From contig CBDCBA010000027.1 of NCBI GenBank assembly GCA_965214125.1, forward strand, positions 186,001-250,000: a stretch of 64,000 nucleotides of DNA, given 5' to 3'. This DNA comes from CBDCBA01 sp965214125 (GTDB lineage Bacteria; Planctomycetota; Phycisphaerae; Tepidisphaerales; Tepidisphaeraceae). This document shows, one piece after another, positions 18,137 through 26,963 of the stretch. The translations under genes and the position numbers were made by a program. The notes under the pieces were generated by a model. The model made no database searches. It was not told the origin of the DNA and saw only the letters and a program-made list of their open reading frames with translations. Within the stretch, counting starts at the first letter, position 1, and every line of letters starts with the position of its first letter.

Positions 18137-18619
18137 TCAGGTGATGCGGCCCAGCAGCACGACGGCGTGCGCGACAATCGCCTCGCCGCGGCCGACGGCG
18201 TCAGTGCCCTCGTTCGTGCCGGCCTTGACGTTCACCTGGCCGCCGACGATTTCCGTCAAAAACCGCACCATCGCGTCGATGTGCGGCGCAAGCTTCGGAG
18301 ATTCGGCGAGGATCGTGACGTCCAGGTTCACGACGCCAAAGCTCGCGTCCTTCGCGGCGGTGACGGCGGCCTTCAGGAACAGGCGGCTGTCAGCATTCTT
18401 CCAACGCGGGTCGGTGTTGGGAAAGTGCCGCCCGATATCGCCGGCGCCAATCGCGCCGAGGATGGCGTCGACGATCGCGTGGATCGCCACGTCGCCGTCA
18501 CTGTGGGCGACGAACGAGCGGTCCTCCGCGACGGTCACGCCCGCGAGTACCATCCGCCCGCCGGCCTGCACGCGGTGGACGTCGTGGCCGTAGCCGACGC
18601 GAAAGCCCGGATCGGTCAC
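18137..18619 (-). CDS. ispF: 2-C-methyl-D-erythritol 2,4-cyclodiphosphate synthase
   Basis: IspF closes the cyclodiphosphate ring in the non-mevalonate (MEP) isoprenoid pathway. This 160-residue protein matches the family length and shows the metal site D13-V-H15 in RVGYGHDVHR, then LAGVTV, and HSDGDVAIHAIVDAILGA, which carries a further metal histidine. The C-terminal NVKAGTNEGTDAVGRGEAI matches the 'N-x-K-x-T-T-x-E-x-x-G' ending of IspF. The GTG start at 18619 has a strong GGAGGAG ribosome site and overlaps the stop of the upstream carbonic anhydrase gene (GTGA), so the two are coupled. Confidence 0.95.
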   Translation of the reverse strand: MTDPGFRVGYGHDVHRVQAGGRMVLAGVTVAEDRSFVAHSDGDVAIHAIVDAILGAIGAGDIGRHFPNTDPRWKNADSRLFLKAAVTAAKDASFGVVNLDVTILAESPKLAPHIDAMVRFLTEIVGGQVNVKAGTNEGTDAVGRGEAIVAHAVVLLGRIT

Positions 18620-19161
18620 GACTCCTCCAACGGCCGGCCGCCGATCATCAAGTCCCACTCGCCGTCGGCGTACTGCCGGGCCATCCGCGCGTACTGCGGC
18701 GGCAGGCGGCGAAGGTAAGCCAAATCCTTCTCCGACACTTCGCGCACGACCTTCGCCGGCACGCCCGCGACAACCGTCCGCGGCGGCACGATCATGCGCG
18801 GCGGAACCACGGCGCCCGCGGCGACCAGCGCCTCCTCACCAATTTCGCTCTCGCCGAGCAATGTCGCGCCCATGCCGATCAGGGCCCCGTCACCGACCCG
18901 CCGGCCGTGGACGAGCGCCGCGTGGCCGATGGTCACACCGTGGCCGATGTCGTTGGGAATGCCCTTGTCGCAGTGGACGATTGCCCCATCCTGCACGTTC
19001 GTTTCGCGGCCGATCGTGACGGGGGCCACGTCGCCGCGCACGGTGGCGGCGAACCAGACGCTTGCGTCGCGGCCCAGGCGGACGTCGCCGATGACGCTGG
19101 CACTATCGGCGAGGAAGTAGCCGCCGTGGTACTCCTGCATGGGGGACTCGCCCTCATCCAT
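18616..19161 (-). CDS. Gamma-class carbonic anhydrase family protein (YrdA-like)
   Basis: A 181-residue left-handed beta-helix protein of the hexapeptide family. Imperfect [LIV]-G-x-x-x repeats run from DVRLGRDASVWFAATVRGD to TVVAGVPAKVV, followed by a C-terminal helix. Zinc-ligand-type histidines are present in IVHCDKG and GHGVTIGHAALVHG, so it could bind metal and hydrate CO2; many YrdA-type homologues have no proven activity. The ATG at 19161 has GAGG seven bases upstream and overlaps the end of the glycosyltransferase gene by 8 bases. An internal ATG at 19140 is possible. It lies in a three-gene coupled set with the glycosyltransferase and ispF. Confidence 0.88.
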   Translation of the reverse strand: MDEGESPMQEYHGGYFLADSASVIGDVRLGRDASVWFAATVRGDVAPVTIGRETNVQDGAIVHCDKGIPNDIGHGVTIGHAALVHGRRVGDGALIGMGATLLGESEIGEEALVAAGAVVPPRMIVPPRTVVAGVPAKVVREVSEKDLAYLRRLPPQYARMARQYADGEWDLMIGGRPLEES

Positions 19162-20518
19162 CGAGCACCTCGTCGTAGATCGCACCGATCGCCTCAGCGG
19201 CATCGGACCAGCGCATCTGACGAACCTCGAAGGCCGCGCGGTCTCCCAGGTCGCGGGCAAAGGTGTCGTCGCGCAGAACCTTCAGGACCCCGTCGGCAAG
19301 GGCCTGGTCGTCCCAGAAGTCGGCAACGAGCACGTTCTGCAGCGCCTCGGCGGCGCCGCTTTGGCGGCTGACGATCGTCGGTACGCCGCGCCGCATCGCC
19401 TCGACGCTGACCATGCCGAACGGCTCGCTGACGCTGGGCATGACCAGCACGTTGGCGGCGTCGTAGAGGCGGGCGACATCATCGCCGCGCAGAAAGCCGG
19501 TGAACAGCGTTTGGTTGCCGACGCCCAGCGTCGCGGCGAGGCGGCGCATCTCGTTAGCCTGCTCCCCCTCGCCCGCGACCACGAACCGCACGCCCGGCTC
19601 CTGCGCGGCCACGAGGGCAGCGGCGCGGATGAAGCCCAGCGGGTTCTTCTGCGGAACAAGTCGGCCGGCAAAAAGTACGACCTTCTCGAGGCCCTCGACG
19701 TGCACGACCGGCGCCGAGGCGAAGCGCGGGTCCTCATCGGCGGCGTTGTGGACGACGTGGACGTTCGAGAGCCCGTACCGCTCGCGGAGGATGTCGGCCG
19801 TATAGGCACTCACGGCCACGACGGCGTCGGCGGCGCGGAGTCCGCTGGATTCGGCGTCGAGGATGCGGGCGTCGGCGCGGTCGCCGGCGCGGTCGTGCTC
19901 CGTCGAGTGGACGTGCGCGACCAGCGGCACGCCGAGCCGGTCGGCCACGCGGCGGCCGGCAGCGAGCGTGGTCCAGTCGTGGGCGTGAACCACGTCGAAC
20001 CGCTCGCCGTCGTCGGCCTCCTGCTCGGCAAGCTCCTGGACCAGATCGGCGAAGCGATTGACGTGCGTCACGGGGTTGAGCGGCGTCGCGACATCGGCGG
20101 GCCGATGCTGCGGCCAGCGGCCACGCGGCGGGTTGGCGTGCTGCGGCGAGTTGGCGTGCTGCGGCGAGTTGGCGTGCTGCGGCGGTTGTTCGATCGGCAC
20201 CCCGTAGGCCGTCATGCCGCGCTGGCCGATGCCCGCGAAGGTGACGTTCTGCACGTCGTCGAGCGTGACCTCGCCGCGCCGCGCCGCCTCGCCGTTGAAG
20301 GTGTCGGCCGGCGCGGCGCTGAAGCCCGCGTTGGCCGGGCCGGGCATGACGAAGAGGATGCGATCGCCCCGCCGGCCCATCGCGCGCGTCAGCCCGTAGC
20401 AGGCCGTGCCGAGCCCGCCGCTGATGAAGGGCGGGTATTCCCAACCCAACATGAAAACCCGCCGCCCGCGGCGTTGCGCCGGGGGCATTCCGGGATCGGT
20501 CGCGGTCGCGTCGGTCAC
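19154..20518 (-). CDS. GT4/GT5-like glycosyltransferase (glycogen-synthase type)
   Basis: A 454-residue GT-B fold glycosyltransferase. The N-terminus VFMLGWEYPPFISGGLGTAC is the glycogen/starch-synthase-like opening, in which the GGL glycines contact the nucleotide sugar. The C-terminal domain has VVLFAGRLVPQKNP and SVSEPFGMVSVEAMRRGVP, with the catalytic E-x7-E pattern. It could make alpha-glucan or a trehalose-like product; the acceptor is unknown. Between the two domains, at about residues 110-130, a QHANSPQHANSPQHANPP tract is encoded by an 18-bp tandem repeat, probably a flexible loop. It is the first gene of a coupled set with the gamma carbonic anhydrase and ispF. Confidence 0.85.
   Translation of the reverse strand: MTDATATDPGMPPAQRRGRRVFMLGWEYPPFISGGLGTACYGLTRAMGRRGDRILFVMPGPANAGFSAAPADTFNGEAARRGEVTLDDVQNVTFAGIGQRGMTAYGVPIEQPPQHANSPQHANSPQHANPPRGRWPQHRPADVATPLNPVTHVNRFADLVQELAEQEADDGERFDVVHAHDWTTLAAGRRVADRLGVPLVAHVHSTEHDRAGDRADARILDAESSGLRAADAVVAVSAYTADILRERYGLSNVHVVHNAADEDPRFASAPVVHVEGLEKVVLFAGRLVPQKNPLGFIRAAALVAAQEPGVRFVVAGEGEQANEMRRLAATLGVGNQTLFTGFLRGDDVARLYDAANVLVMPSVSEPFGMVSVEAMRRGVPTIVSRQSGAAEALQNVLVADFWDDQALADGVLKVLRDDTFARDLGDRAAFEVRQMRWSDAAEAIGAIYDEVLDG
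20133..20186. repeat. Three 18-bp tandem repeats in the glycosyltransferase gene
   Basis: The unit TTGGCGTGCTGCGGCGAG occurs at 20133, 20151 and (last copy with changed end) 20169. It encodes PQHANS repeats in frame on the minus strand and could vary in copy number. Confidence 0.85.
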
Positions 20519-20635
20519 GCGCGCACGCTAAGGAACGAGCGCGCCCGGTGTCAACGCGGCACCGCGCATCAGGAAAATCGGGCACCCGTTCGGGATACAC
20601 ACGTTGACGTCTACCACTACATTTGCTTCGGGTCA

Positions 20636-20704
20636 GACGCCGGAGCGGAAGCTCCGGATTCTGTCGGGTGCGCATCCGGAACCCGGAGCTTCCGCTCCGG
20701 CGTC
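20636..20704. repeat. 22-bp-arm inverted repeat, GACGCCGGAGC family
   Basis: GACGCCGGAGCGGAAGCTCC plus GG (20636-20657) is exactly matched by its reverse complement at 20683-20704 across a 25-nt spacer. Each arm is itself near-palindromic (GGAGC...GCTCC). It lies in the 241-base gap between the glycosyltransferase start and the purL stop. The unit is shared with the hairpin at 6993. Confidence 0.88.
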
Positions 20705-20759
20705 GGTGAGCGATTGAGGGTTCTTCTGAACAACCTCTCAACCGGAAGGTAATGGTCCG

Positions 20760-23627
20760 TTACTCCCGGCGCCACGCGCGACGAAGGGCTTCGACCGAAA
20801 TCCTGTTCTCGTCGAACAGGAGCGTCGGGTCGCTTGTGATTGAACCAAGACGCTCGGTGCGTAGCACATCTGGGAACGATAAACTGCGGCCGCTTAGCAC
20901 GTACGTCGTCAGCGGCTCGGCGAAGGCGTTCGCCGTCGTCTCTAACGTCGCCCCGAGGTGTCCGCCGATGCACATTTCGGCGACGGCGACCAGCCAGCCG
21001 CCGTCGCTGACATCATGGGCGGCGGTGACGTTGCCGCTCGCGACCAGGGACGCCACGGCCACGTGTGCGGCCCGGCGATCTGGAAGGGTGTTGCCCGCGG
21101 AGGAGACCAGCCACAGCTCGTCGCCGGCGCGTTTCAGGTCGCTTGTCACGCAACGCCGGGCATCCTCGACGATGCCGATCGCGCTGATGAGCAGCGTTCG
21201 CGGGATGCGGATCGTTCGGCCGGTGCGCTTGTCCGTGAATTGGTTGTGGAGCGAGTCCTTGCCGCTGACGAACGGCGTGCCGAAGGCGAGGGCAGCGTCG
21301 CGGCAGGCCTCGCAGCTTCGCACGAGTGTGCCGAGCGTTTCGGCGTTGTCCGTGCCGGGCCAGCAGAAGTTGTCGAGCAGCGCGATCCGCTCGAAGTCGG
21401 CGCCGACGCACACGACGTTGCGAATCGCTTCGTCAATGGCGGCAATGCTCATGGCGTACGGGTCGTCGATGTGCGGTGCCAGCCCGCAGCCGATCGCGAC
21501 GGCCTTGTTGCTGCCGAGCTTGGGCCGGACCACGGCGGCATCCGCGGGCCCGATCTGCATCGGCCCAACAAACGGCTTGACGACCGTTCCGCCGAGCACC
21601 TCGGTGTCGTACTGACGGACGACACGATGTTTGCTGGCGATGTTGGCACTTGAGAGTTTGCCCACGAGTTGCGTGGCGAGGGCTTCCAACCTATCTGAAT
21701 CAGAATCCGATGCGGGTTGGAAGCTCTCGCCACTAACTTCAACGACGGCCTTTCGCTCGGGCATCGGAATGCCGTCGTGCAGAAACGCCATCGACAGCTC
21801 GGCGACGGTCGTGCCGTTCCACCGCAAGCGAAGCTCCGGCCCGCCGTGGCCGTGAGTCGGCGAGTGACCGAAGTGGCCGATGTCCGTCGCCTCGACATCC
21901 TCCTGTTCGCACAGATCAAGCAAATCGGCGAGCTTATCGGGCGGCACGCTCAACACCATGCGCTCCTGCGCCTCGCTGATCCACACCTCGTCGTAGCGAA
22001 GGCCGGCGTATTTCAAAGGTACCTTGTCAAGTTCGACGGAGGCGCCCACGTCCTCGCCCATCTCGCCGATCGCCGACGACAGCCCGCCGGCGCCGCAGTC
22101 GGTGACAGCCGTGAACAGCCCGAGGTCGCGGGCCTGCAGCAGCACGTCGGCGACGATCTTCTCCGTGATCGGGTTGCCGATCTGCACCGCGTGGCTGAAC
22201 TCGTCGCCGTGCGTGTCGGTCAGTTCAGCGCTGCTGAAGGTCGCTCCGTGGATGCCGTCGCGCCCGGTGCGCCCGCCCATGACGACGATGCGATCGCCCA
22301 CCCTCGCCGCCTTATCGATCTTGCCCCGCGGCAGCACGCCCACGCACCCGCAGAAGACCAGCGGGTTGGCGACGTAATCCTCGTGGTAAACAATCGCCCC
22401 GTTAACCGTCGGGATGCCCATGCGATTCCCATAGTCCCGCACGCCACCGACGATGCCGTCGAGCACGCGAGCCGGCGGGATGACGCCCGCCGGAGAGGAG
22501 GTGGGAGCGGGGGAGGTGGGATGTGGGCCGAGATCAGATTCGGAGGTATCCGGTTTCTGCCCACGTCCCACCTCCCCCGCTCCCATCTCCCCTCCCCACG
22601 CCACGCAGAACACGTCCGTACACGCGATCGGCTTCGCCCCCAGGCCGGTGCCGAGGACGTCGCGGATGACGCCGCCGATGCCCGTCGCCGCGCCGCCGTA
22701 GGGCTCGATGGCCGAGGGACGATTGTGCGTCTCGACCTTGAAGCAGACGCCGTCGGCGTCGTCGAACGCAATCACGCCGGCGTTGTCGACGAAGACGCTC
22801 AGGCAGAAATCGTCGCCCCGCCGCCGCATGATCTCCTGCGTGCTGGCGAAGATCGTCTCCTTGATGAGATTGCCGTAGCGACGAAGTTCGACACCCCGCT
22901 CGTCCTCGACGACGACCTTGCTCTTGAGCGTTTTGTGGACGCAGTGCTCGCTCCACGTCTGGGCGATCGTCTCGAGCTCGGCATCCGTCGGCTCGCGGTA
23001 ACGCTGCTGAAAGTAGTGCTGGACGGCCCGCATCTCGGTGAGCGAGAGGAACAGGTGCCCCTCGCGGCTCAGGCGTTCGAGGCCAGCATCGTCGAGGTGC
23101 AGCAGTTCAGCGTGGCGAAGCTGAAACGGCCGCTCGTCGCCGCGCGGAAACGATGTCGGCAAATGCGGGGCGAAGTGAACCTCCTCCACGACCCCGTTGG
23201 CGAGCAGGCTGGCGAGGCGGTCGCGGTCGTCGTCGGGTAGCTCGCCCTCAATCGCGTACGCGCGGCCCGTCTGGACGGCCGAGACGTCGAGCCCCCGCGC
23301 CCGCAACGCCGCCTGCGCACTGGCGGCGGCGGGGTCAGTCACGCCCGGTCTGGGCAGGACTTCGATCCACGACCCGGTCGCCTCGAATGCGGTCGCGTGT
23401 AGTTCGCCCGACTCCGCCACGCCATCCGCGAGCAGCGGAACGGCCAGCTCGCGCAGGCGGTCATCGGGCTCGGGCGTCTCGAGCAGATAAATCCGCCGGC
23501 TGGTCGCGTCAGGAATGGCCACGCCGATCGACTGCCCCTGCTCGCGCAGCGCATCGGCGAGCGGATCGCCGCCGGCGCGGGGCAGGACGTCGACACGGAC
23601 TACTCGGCTGGAGTCGTGCTGCGGCAT
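20760..23627 (-). CDS. purL: Phosphoribosylformylglycinamidine synthase, PurS-like domain fused to PurL, with an in-frame insertion
   Basis: PurL makes FGAM from FGAR, ATP and ammonia in purine synthesis. This 955-residue protein is longer than small-type PurL (about 740). Its first about 160 residues look like two PurS-like halves (VDVLPRAGGDPLADAL; VLPRPGVTDPAAASAQAAL), and the PurL core follows. Core motifs include TWSEHCVHKTLKS, FKVETHNRPSAIEPYGGAATG, GRTGRDGIHGATFSSAEL and AHDVSDGGWLVAVAEM. There is no glutaminase domain, so a separate PurQ is expected elsewhere. At about residues 344-378 a Gly/Pro/Thr-rich stretch encoded by a palindrome (22492-22595) interrupts the usual V-F-C-V-A ... 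R-V-L-D-G region. Start ATG at 23627. Confidence 0.92.
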   Translation of the reverse strand: MPQHDSSRVVRVDVLPRAGGDPLADALREQGQSIGVAIPDATSRRIYLLETPEPDDRLRELAVPLLADGVAESGELHATAFEATGSWIEVLPRPGVTDPAAASAQAALRARGLDVSAVQTGRAYAIEGELPDDDRDRLASLLANGVVEEVHFAPHLPTSFPRGDERPFQLRHAELLHLDDAGLERLSREGHLFLSLTEMRAVQHYFQQRYREPTDAELETIAQTWSEHCVHKTLKSKVVVEDERGVELRRYGNLIKETIFASTQEIMRRRGDDFCLSVFVDNAGVIAFDDADGVCFKVETHNRPSAIEPYGGAATGIGGVIRDVLGTGLGAKPIACTDVFCVAWGGEMGAGEVGRGQKPDTSESDLGPHPTSPAPTSSPAGVIPPARVLDGIVGGVRDYGNRMGIPTVNGAIVYHEDYVANPLVFCGCVGVLPRGKIDKAARVGDRIVVMGGRTGRDGIHGATFSSAELTDTHGDEFSHAVQIGNPITEKIVADVLLQARDLGLFTAVTDCGAGGLSSAIGEMGEDVGASVELDKVPLKYAGLRYDEVWISEAQERMVLSVPPDKLADLLDLCEQEDVEATDIGHFGHSPTHGHGGPELRLRWNGTTVAELSMAFLHDGIPMPERKAVVEVSGESFQPASDSDSDRLEALATQLVGKLSSANIASKHRVVRQYDTEVLGGTVVKPFVGPMQIGPADAAVVRPKLGSNKAVAIGCGLAPHIDDPYAMSIAAIDEAIRNVVCVGADFERIALLDNFCWPGTDNAETLGTLVRSCEACRDAALAFGTPFVSGKDSLHNQFTDKRTGRTIRIPRTLLISAIGIVEDARRCVTSDLKRAGDELWLVSSAGNTLPDRRAAHVAVASLVASGNVTAAHDVSDGGWLVAVAEMCIGGHLGATLETTANAFAEPLTTYVLSGRSLSFPDVLRTERLGSITSDPTLLFDENRISVEALRRAWRRE
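22492..22595. repeat. 37-bp-arm palindrome inserted in frame in purL
   Basis: GGAGAGGAGGTGGGAGCGGG and following bases (22492-22528) pair with 22559-22595 with three mismatches over 37 bp, around a 30-nt loop. The element is translated on the purL strand as GAGEVGRGQKPDTSESDLGP-type sequence. It is unrelated to the rimO palindrome in sequence but has the same organisation. Confidence 0.88.
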
Positions 23628-23723
23628 GGGCCGGCATCGTACGAACGACGGAGCCGCGGTTGTGTTTCGATGGCCGTCTTAGCATGATGCGCTCGCCACG
23701 TCGTAGTACCCCCGGAGCCGTCG

Positions 23724-26216
23724 ATGTCTTCAATCCTGTCCCTTCCTCGCCGCTATGCCCACTGGCTTCACCTGCAATGGCCCGGCGGCGTTGTTGAGAA
23801 GCTGCCCGTCGCCGATTCCGAGGGTCGCACCAACGTCGACGGCCTCTCGATCGTCGGCGACCTGACCGGCGTGCCGCTGTTGAAGCTCTCCGCCAACGCC
23901 GGACACGATGCCGTCTGCCGCATCGCGGAGGAACTCGAGGGCAAGGACCAGCAGGACGGCGTACTCGATGTCGCCATCATCGGCGGCGGCACCGCGGGCT
24001 TTTCCGCCGCCCTCGCCGCTGAAGAAAAAGGTCTGCGCTACTGCGTCTTCGAGGCCAGCACACCCTTCAACACGATCAAGGACTTTCCCAAGGGGAAGCC
24101 GATTTACACCTACCCGACCAACGTCGAGGTGAAGGGTTTTGAGCTGCACGACAAGAGCGACGTGAAGGAAGGGCTCGTCGAAGACCTGGAGGAGCAGACG
24201 GTCGACAAAGGCTTGAAGTACGTGAAGGCCCGCGTCGACAAAATCGACCGCAAGTCGGGCCTGCTGCACGTTAAGCTGGCGAAGCAGGCCGAGACGCCCG
24301 AGGGCGTGAACCTCAACGGCACCGGCTTCGTCACCGAGGGCGAGACGGTCAAGGCCAAGCGTGTCGTCGTCGCGATCGGCCGCAGCGGCAACTACCGCAA
24401 GCTCGGTGTGCCGGGCGAGGAGAAGAACGAGAAGGTCACGCACCGCCTGGCCGACCCGAGCGATTACTGCGACAAGAAGGTCCTCATCGTCGGCGGCGGC
24501 GACAGCGCGATGGAGACCGCCATCGCCCTCGCCGAGTGCGGCGGCGACGTAACCGTCAGCTACCGCAAGGCAGAATTTAACCGCCCCAAGCCGGACAACC
24601 AGGAGAAGATCGACCAGCTTTGCGACGAGGGCAAGGTTGAGGTGATCTTCGAGAGCAACGTCACCGAGATCAAGGACGACAGCGTCGTCATCGACACGAA
24701 GGACGGCGAGAGGACGATCGACAACGAGCAGGTCTTCCTGATGATCGGCCGCGAGGCCCCGCTGGACTTCTTCCGCCGCAGTGGCGTGCGGATCCGGAAC
24801 GAGCGGACGACATGGTGGTGGGTCAGCCTGATCGGCTTCCTGATCCTTTGCGTCTGGCTGTACCACTGGAAGGGTGCCGGCGATCCCGGCAAGCCGCTGT
24901 TGGGCATTGAGGGCTGGTACCTGCCGAGCTGGCTTCAGCTTGAGCCCGCGAAAGCCGTGGAGTGGACGACGTCCAAGGTCGGCGGGTACTTCGCTGACGC
25001 CAGCACGCTCGGCGGAACGATCCTGGAATCAATGAAGGGGCGAAGCTTCTACTACACGCTGGCGTATTGCCTGTGCGTGCTGATCTTCGGCATCGACCGC
25101 ATGCGCCGGCGCAAGACGCCGTACGTGAAGGTGCAGACGATCGCGTTGATCCTGATCCAGTGGATCCCGCTGTTCATCCTGCCGGAGATTCTGCTCCCGT
25201 ACATGGGCCGCAACGGCTGGTTCGAGTCCGGCGCGATGGCGTGGCTGGCGAACACGCTGTTTCCCGGCCAAAGCTGGTGGCGGGCGTACGGCCTGATCCT
25301 CGCGTGGCCGCTGATGGCGTGGAACTGGTTCACCGATGCGCCCATCTGGGGCTGGGTCGTGCTCGGCATACTTCAGACCTTCGTCCTCATTCCGGCCATC
25401 GTCTTCTTCTGGGGAAAAGGGGCCTACTGCGGTTGGATTTGCTCGTGCGGCGCCCTCGCCGAAACACTGGGCGACCGCCACCGCGAAAAGATGCCCCACG
25501 GCAAGTGGCCCAACCGACTGAACCTGATCGGCCAGGTGATCCTCGCATTCGGCCTGCTGCTTCAAGGGCTCTACATCCTTCGCTGGACCGGCGTCGGCTG
25601 GGCGGTGGGCGCAACGAACTACCTCGCGACCGGCCTGCCGCTCTTGAGCTGGGCCTACTTCGTCGACCTTATCTGGGCCGGCGTGATCGGGGTGGGCTTC
25701 TACTTCTGGCTGAGCGGGCGCGTCTGGTGTCGCTTCGCCTGCCCGCTGGCGGCGCTGATGCACATCTACCACCGATTCGGCCGGTTCGCGATCCTGCCGG
25801 AGAAGAAGAAGTGCATCAGTTGCAACGTCTGCACAAGCGTCTGCCACCAGGGCATCGACGTGATGAGCTTTGCCAACAAGGGCAAGCCGATGGTCGACCC
25901 CGAGTGCGTTCGCTGCTCGGCGTGCGTGCAGGAGTGCCCCACCGGCGTGCTCGAGTTCGGCTCGATCGACCGCGACGGCAACCCGGCGTCTCGCGACCCC
26001 GCGTGGCTCGCCGCCTCGCCGGTGCGCATCCGCGAGGGCACGATGGGCAGCGGCGTGGAAAAGGGCGAACGCTCTCCCACCGGCCCCGCGGCCATCCCTG
26101 CCCTGGGGAGCGTGAGCAGCCCCGTCCGCCTGCGCGTCAACGGCAAGGCCGCCCGCAAGTCGACGGAGCCGACGCCGCTGGTCCGCTTGATCTCGCGGCT
26201 CGGCCTGCGCGCGTAA
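23724..26216 (+). CDS. Fusion of a thioredoxin-reductase-like flavoprotein and a NapH-like polyferredoxin membrane protein
   Basis: An 830-residue two-part protein. Residues about 80-355 form a cytoplasmic FAD/NAD(P)H oxidoreductase with GGGTAG at 87-92 for FAD and VLIVGGGDSAMETA at about 253 for NAD(P)H. It ends with a YpdA-like QVFLMIGREAPLDFFRRSG. No CxxC redox pair is seen. From about residue 363 there are about six membrane segments. The NapH/CcoG-type cysteine motifs are YCGWICSCGALAE (about 569), WCRFACPLAAL (about 672), and two 4Fe-4S sites, CISCNVCTSVC (about 697) and CVRCSACVQEC (about 729). Electrons probably pass from NAD(P)H through FAD to membrane iron-sulfur clusters; the acceptor is unknown. 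Divergent from purL. Confidence 0.88.
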   Translation: MSSILSLPRRYAHWLHLQWPGGVVEKLPVADSEGRTNVDGLSIVGDLTGVPLLKLSANAGHDAVCRIAEELEGKDQQDGVLDVAIIGGGTAGFSAALAAEEKGLRYCVFEASTPFNTIKDFPKGKPIYTYPTNVEVKGFELHDKSDVKEGLVEDLEEQTVDKGLKYVKARVDKIDRKSGLLHVKLAKQAETPEGVNLNGTGFVTEGETVKAKRVVVAIGRSGNYRKLGVPGEEKNEKVTHRLADPSDYCDKKVLIVGGGDSAMETAIALAECGGDVTVSYRKAEFNRPKPDNQEKIDQLCDEGKVEVIFESNVTEIKDDSVVIDTKDGERTIDNEQVFLMIGREAPLDFFRRSGVRIRNERTTWWWVSLIGFLILCVWLYHWKGAGDPGKPLLGIEGWYLPSWLQLEPAKAVEWTTSKVGGYFADASTLGGTILESMKGRSFYYTLAYCLCVLIFGIDRMRRRKTPYVKVQTIALILIQWIPLFILPEILLPYMGRNGWFESGAMAWLANTLFPGQSWWRAYGLILAWPLMAWNWFTDAPIWGWVVLGILQTFVLIPAIVFFWGKGAYCGWICSCGALAETLGDRHREKMPHGKWPNRLNLIGQVILAFGLLLQGLYILRWTGVGWAVGATNYLATGLPLLSWAYFVDLIWAGVIGVGFYFWLSGRVWCRFACPLAALMHIYHRFGRFAILPEKKKCISCNVCTSVCHQGIDVMSFANKGKPMVDPECVRCSACVQECPTGVLEFGSIDRDGNPASRDPAWLAASPVRIREGTMGSGVEKGERSPTGPAAIPALGSVSSPVRLRVNGKAARKSTEPTPLVRLISRLGLRA

Positions 26217-26217
26217 G

Positions 26218-26253
26218 CACGCGGCGTCCGGGCCGGAGCCCGAACACCGCGTG
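26218..26253. terminator. Long imperfect hairpin between convergent genes
   Basis: CACGCGG at 26218-26224 pairs with CCGCGTG at 26247-26253. Inside it, CGGGC pairs with GCCCG around a 4-nt CGGA loop, with two internal mismatches. It starts right after the stop of the fusion oxidoreductase and sits between convergent genes, so it may terminate transcription. There is no T-tract, so this is inferred from position and fold. Confidence 0.5.
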
Positions 26254-26284
26254 GTTGAGGTCGTGGTTGAATCCGCGTCGCGCC

Positions 26285-26878
26285 TTAGCGGCGGCGGCGG
26301 AGCAGCGTGAGGCCGCCGAGGCCTAGCAGCGCCAGCGACGTCGGCTCAGGCACCACGTCGAACGTCAGGTTGTCGAGCCGGAAACTGTCGAACTCCGGCC
26401 CGAACGTGACCGAACTGAACGGCGTCGGGCTGGTGAAGCCGATAAACCCATCGCCCACGAGCCCGATATCGGTGGCCGTGCCGAACGTTTGGCCGTCGAC
26501 AGTAACAGGCAGATCGGAGTTGATAAAGAACGTGTCCGCGCCGAACGCGGTCACCGGGGAGTCGAAGGTCAACGTGAACGAGGGCGTGCCACCGAATGCG
26601 TCGTCAGGGAACAGCCCGAGTTGCTCGTTGACAATGCTCACATCGCCGTCGAAGCCGCTGAGCGTTTCGCTCGTGACGGTGAAGAAGCCGAAGTCGATTC
26701 CGGCAAAGGCATCGGCGGCGGTGAACGACTCGTCCGGCACGCCGGCGAAGTCGATGACGAGCGGGTTTGACAGCCCCGCCTCAAAGGTCGTCCGGTCGGT
26801 CGTGGTGGTCACCTGCGCCGTAGCGGCGGCGGACAGGCTAACGGCGGCCGCGGTGGCGGCCAGAAGAGTGTGTTTCAT
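26285..26878 (-). CDS. PEP-CTERM exported protein
   Basis: A 197-residue secreted protein with an N-terminal signal peptide (MKHTLLAATAAAVSLSAAATAQ). The body is a beta-rich domain with acidic strands (FDSPVTAFGADTFFIN). The C-terminal sorting signal is VPEPTSLALLGLGGLTLLRRRR: the PEP motif, a hydrophobic helix and an Arg cluster. Exosortase systems recognise such tails and process the protein at the inner membrane. The start ATG at 26878 is supported by comparison with the neighbouring paralogue, which has the same GAGAATGCAC leader; an in-frame ATG at 26887 is possible. The function of the exported domain is unknown. Confidence 0.88.
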   Translation of the reverse strand: MKHTLLAATAAAVSLSAAATAQVTTTTDRTTFEAGLSNPLVIDFAGVPDESFTAADAFAGIDFGFFTVTSETLSGFDGDVSIVNEQLGLFPDDAFGGTPSFTLTFDSPVTAFGADTFFINSDLPVTVDGQTFGTATDIGLVGDGFIGFTSPTPFSSVTFGPEFDSFRLDNLTFDVVPEPTSLALLGLGGLTLLRRRR

Positions 26879-26963
26879 CAAGTGCATTCTCGTTGGGAAA
26901 GGAAGAAGCGATCCCGCCGCAGGGCGGGATCGCGAGGAACCTGAACGGAGATCCTTACTCGCC

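Noticed and set aside
21717..23240. 507-residue plus-strand frame opposite purL
   Set aside because: Compositional shadow of purL, and it runs through the palindrome only by chance.
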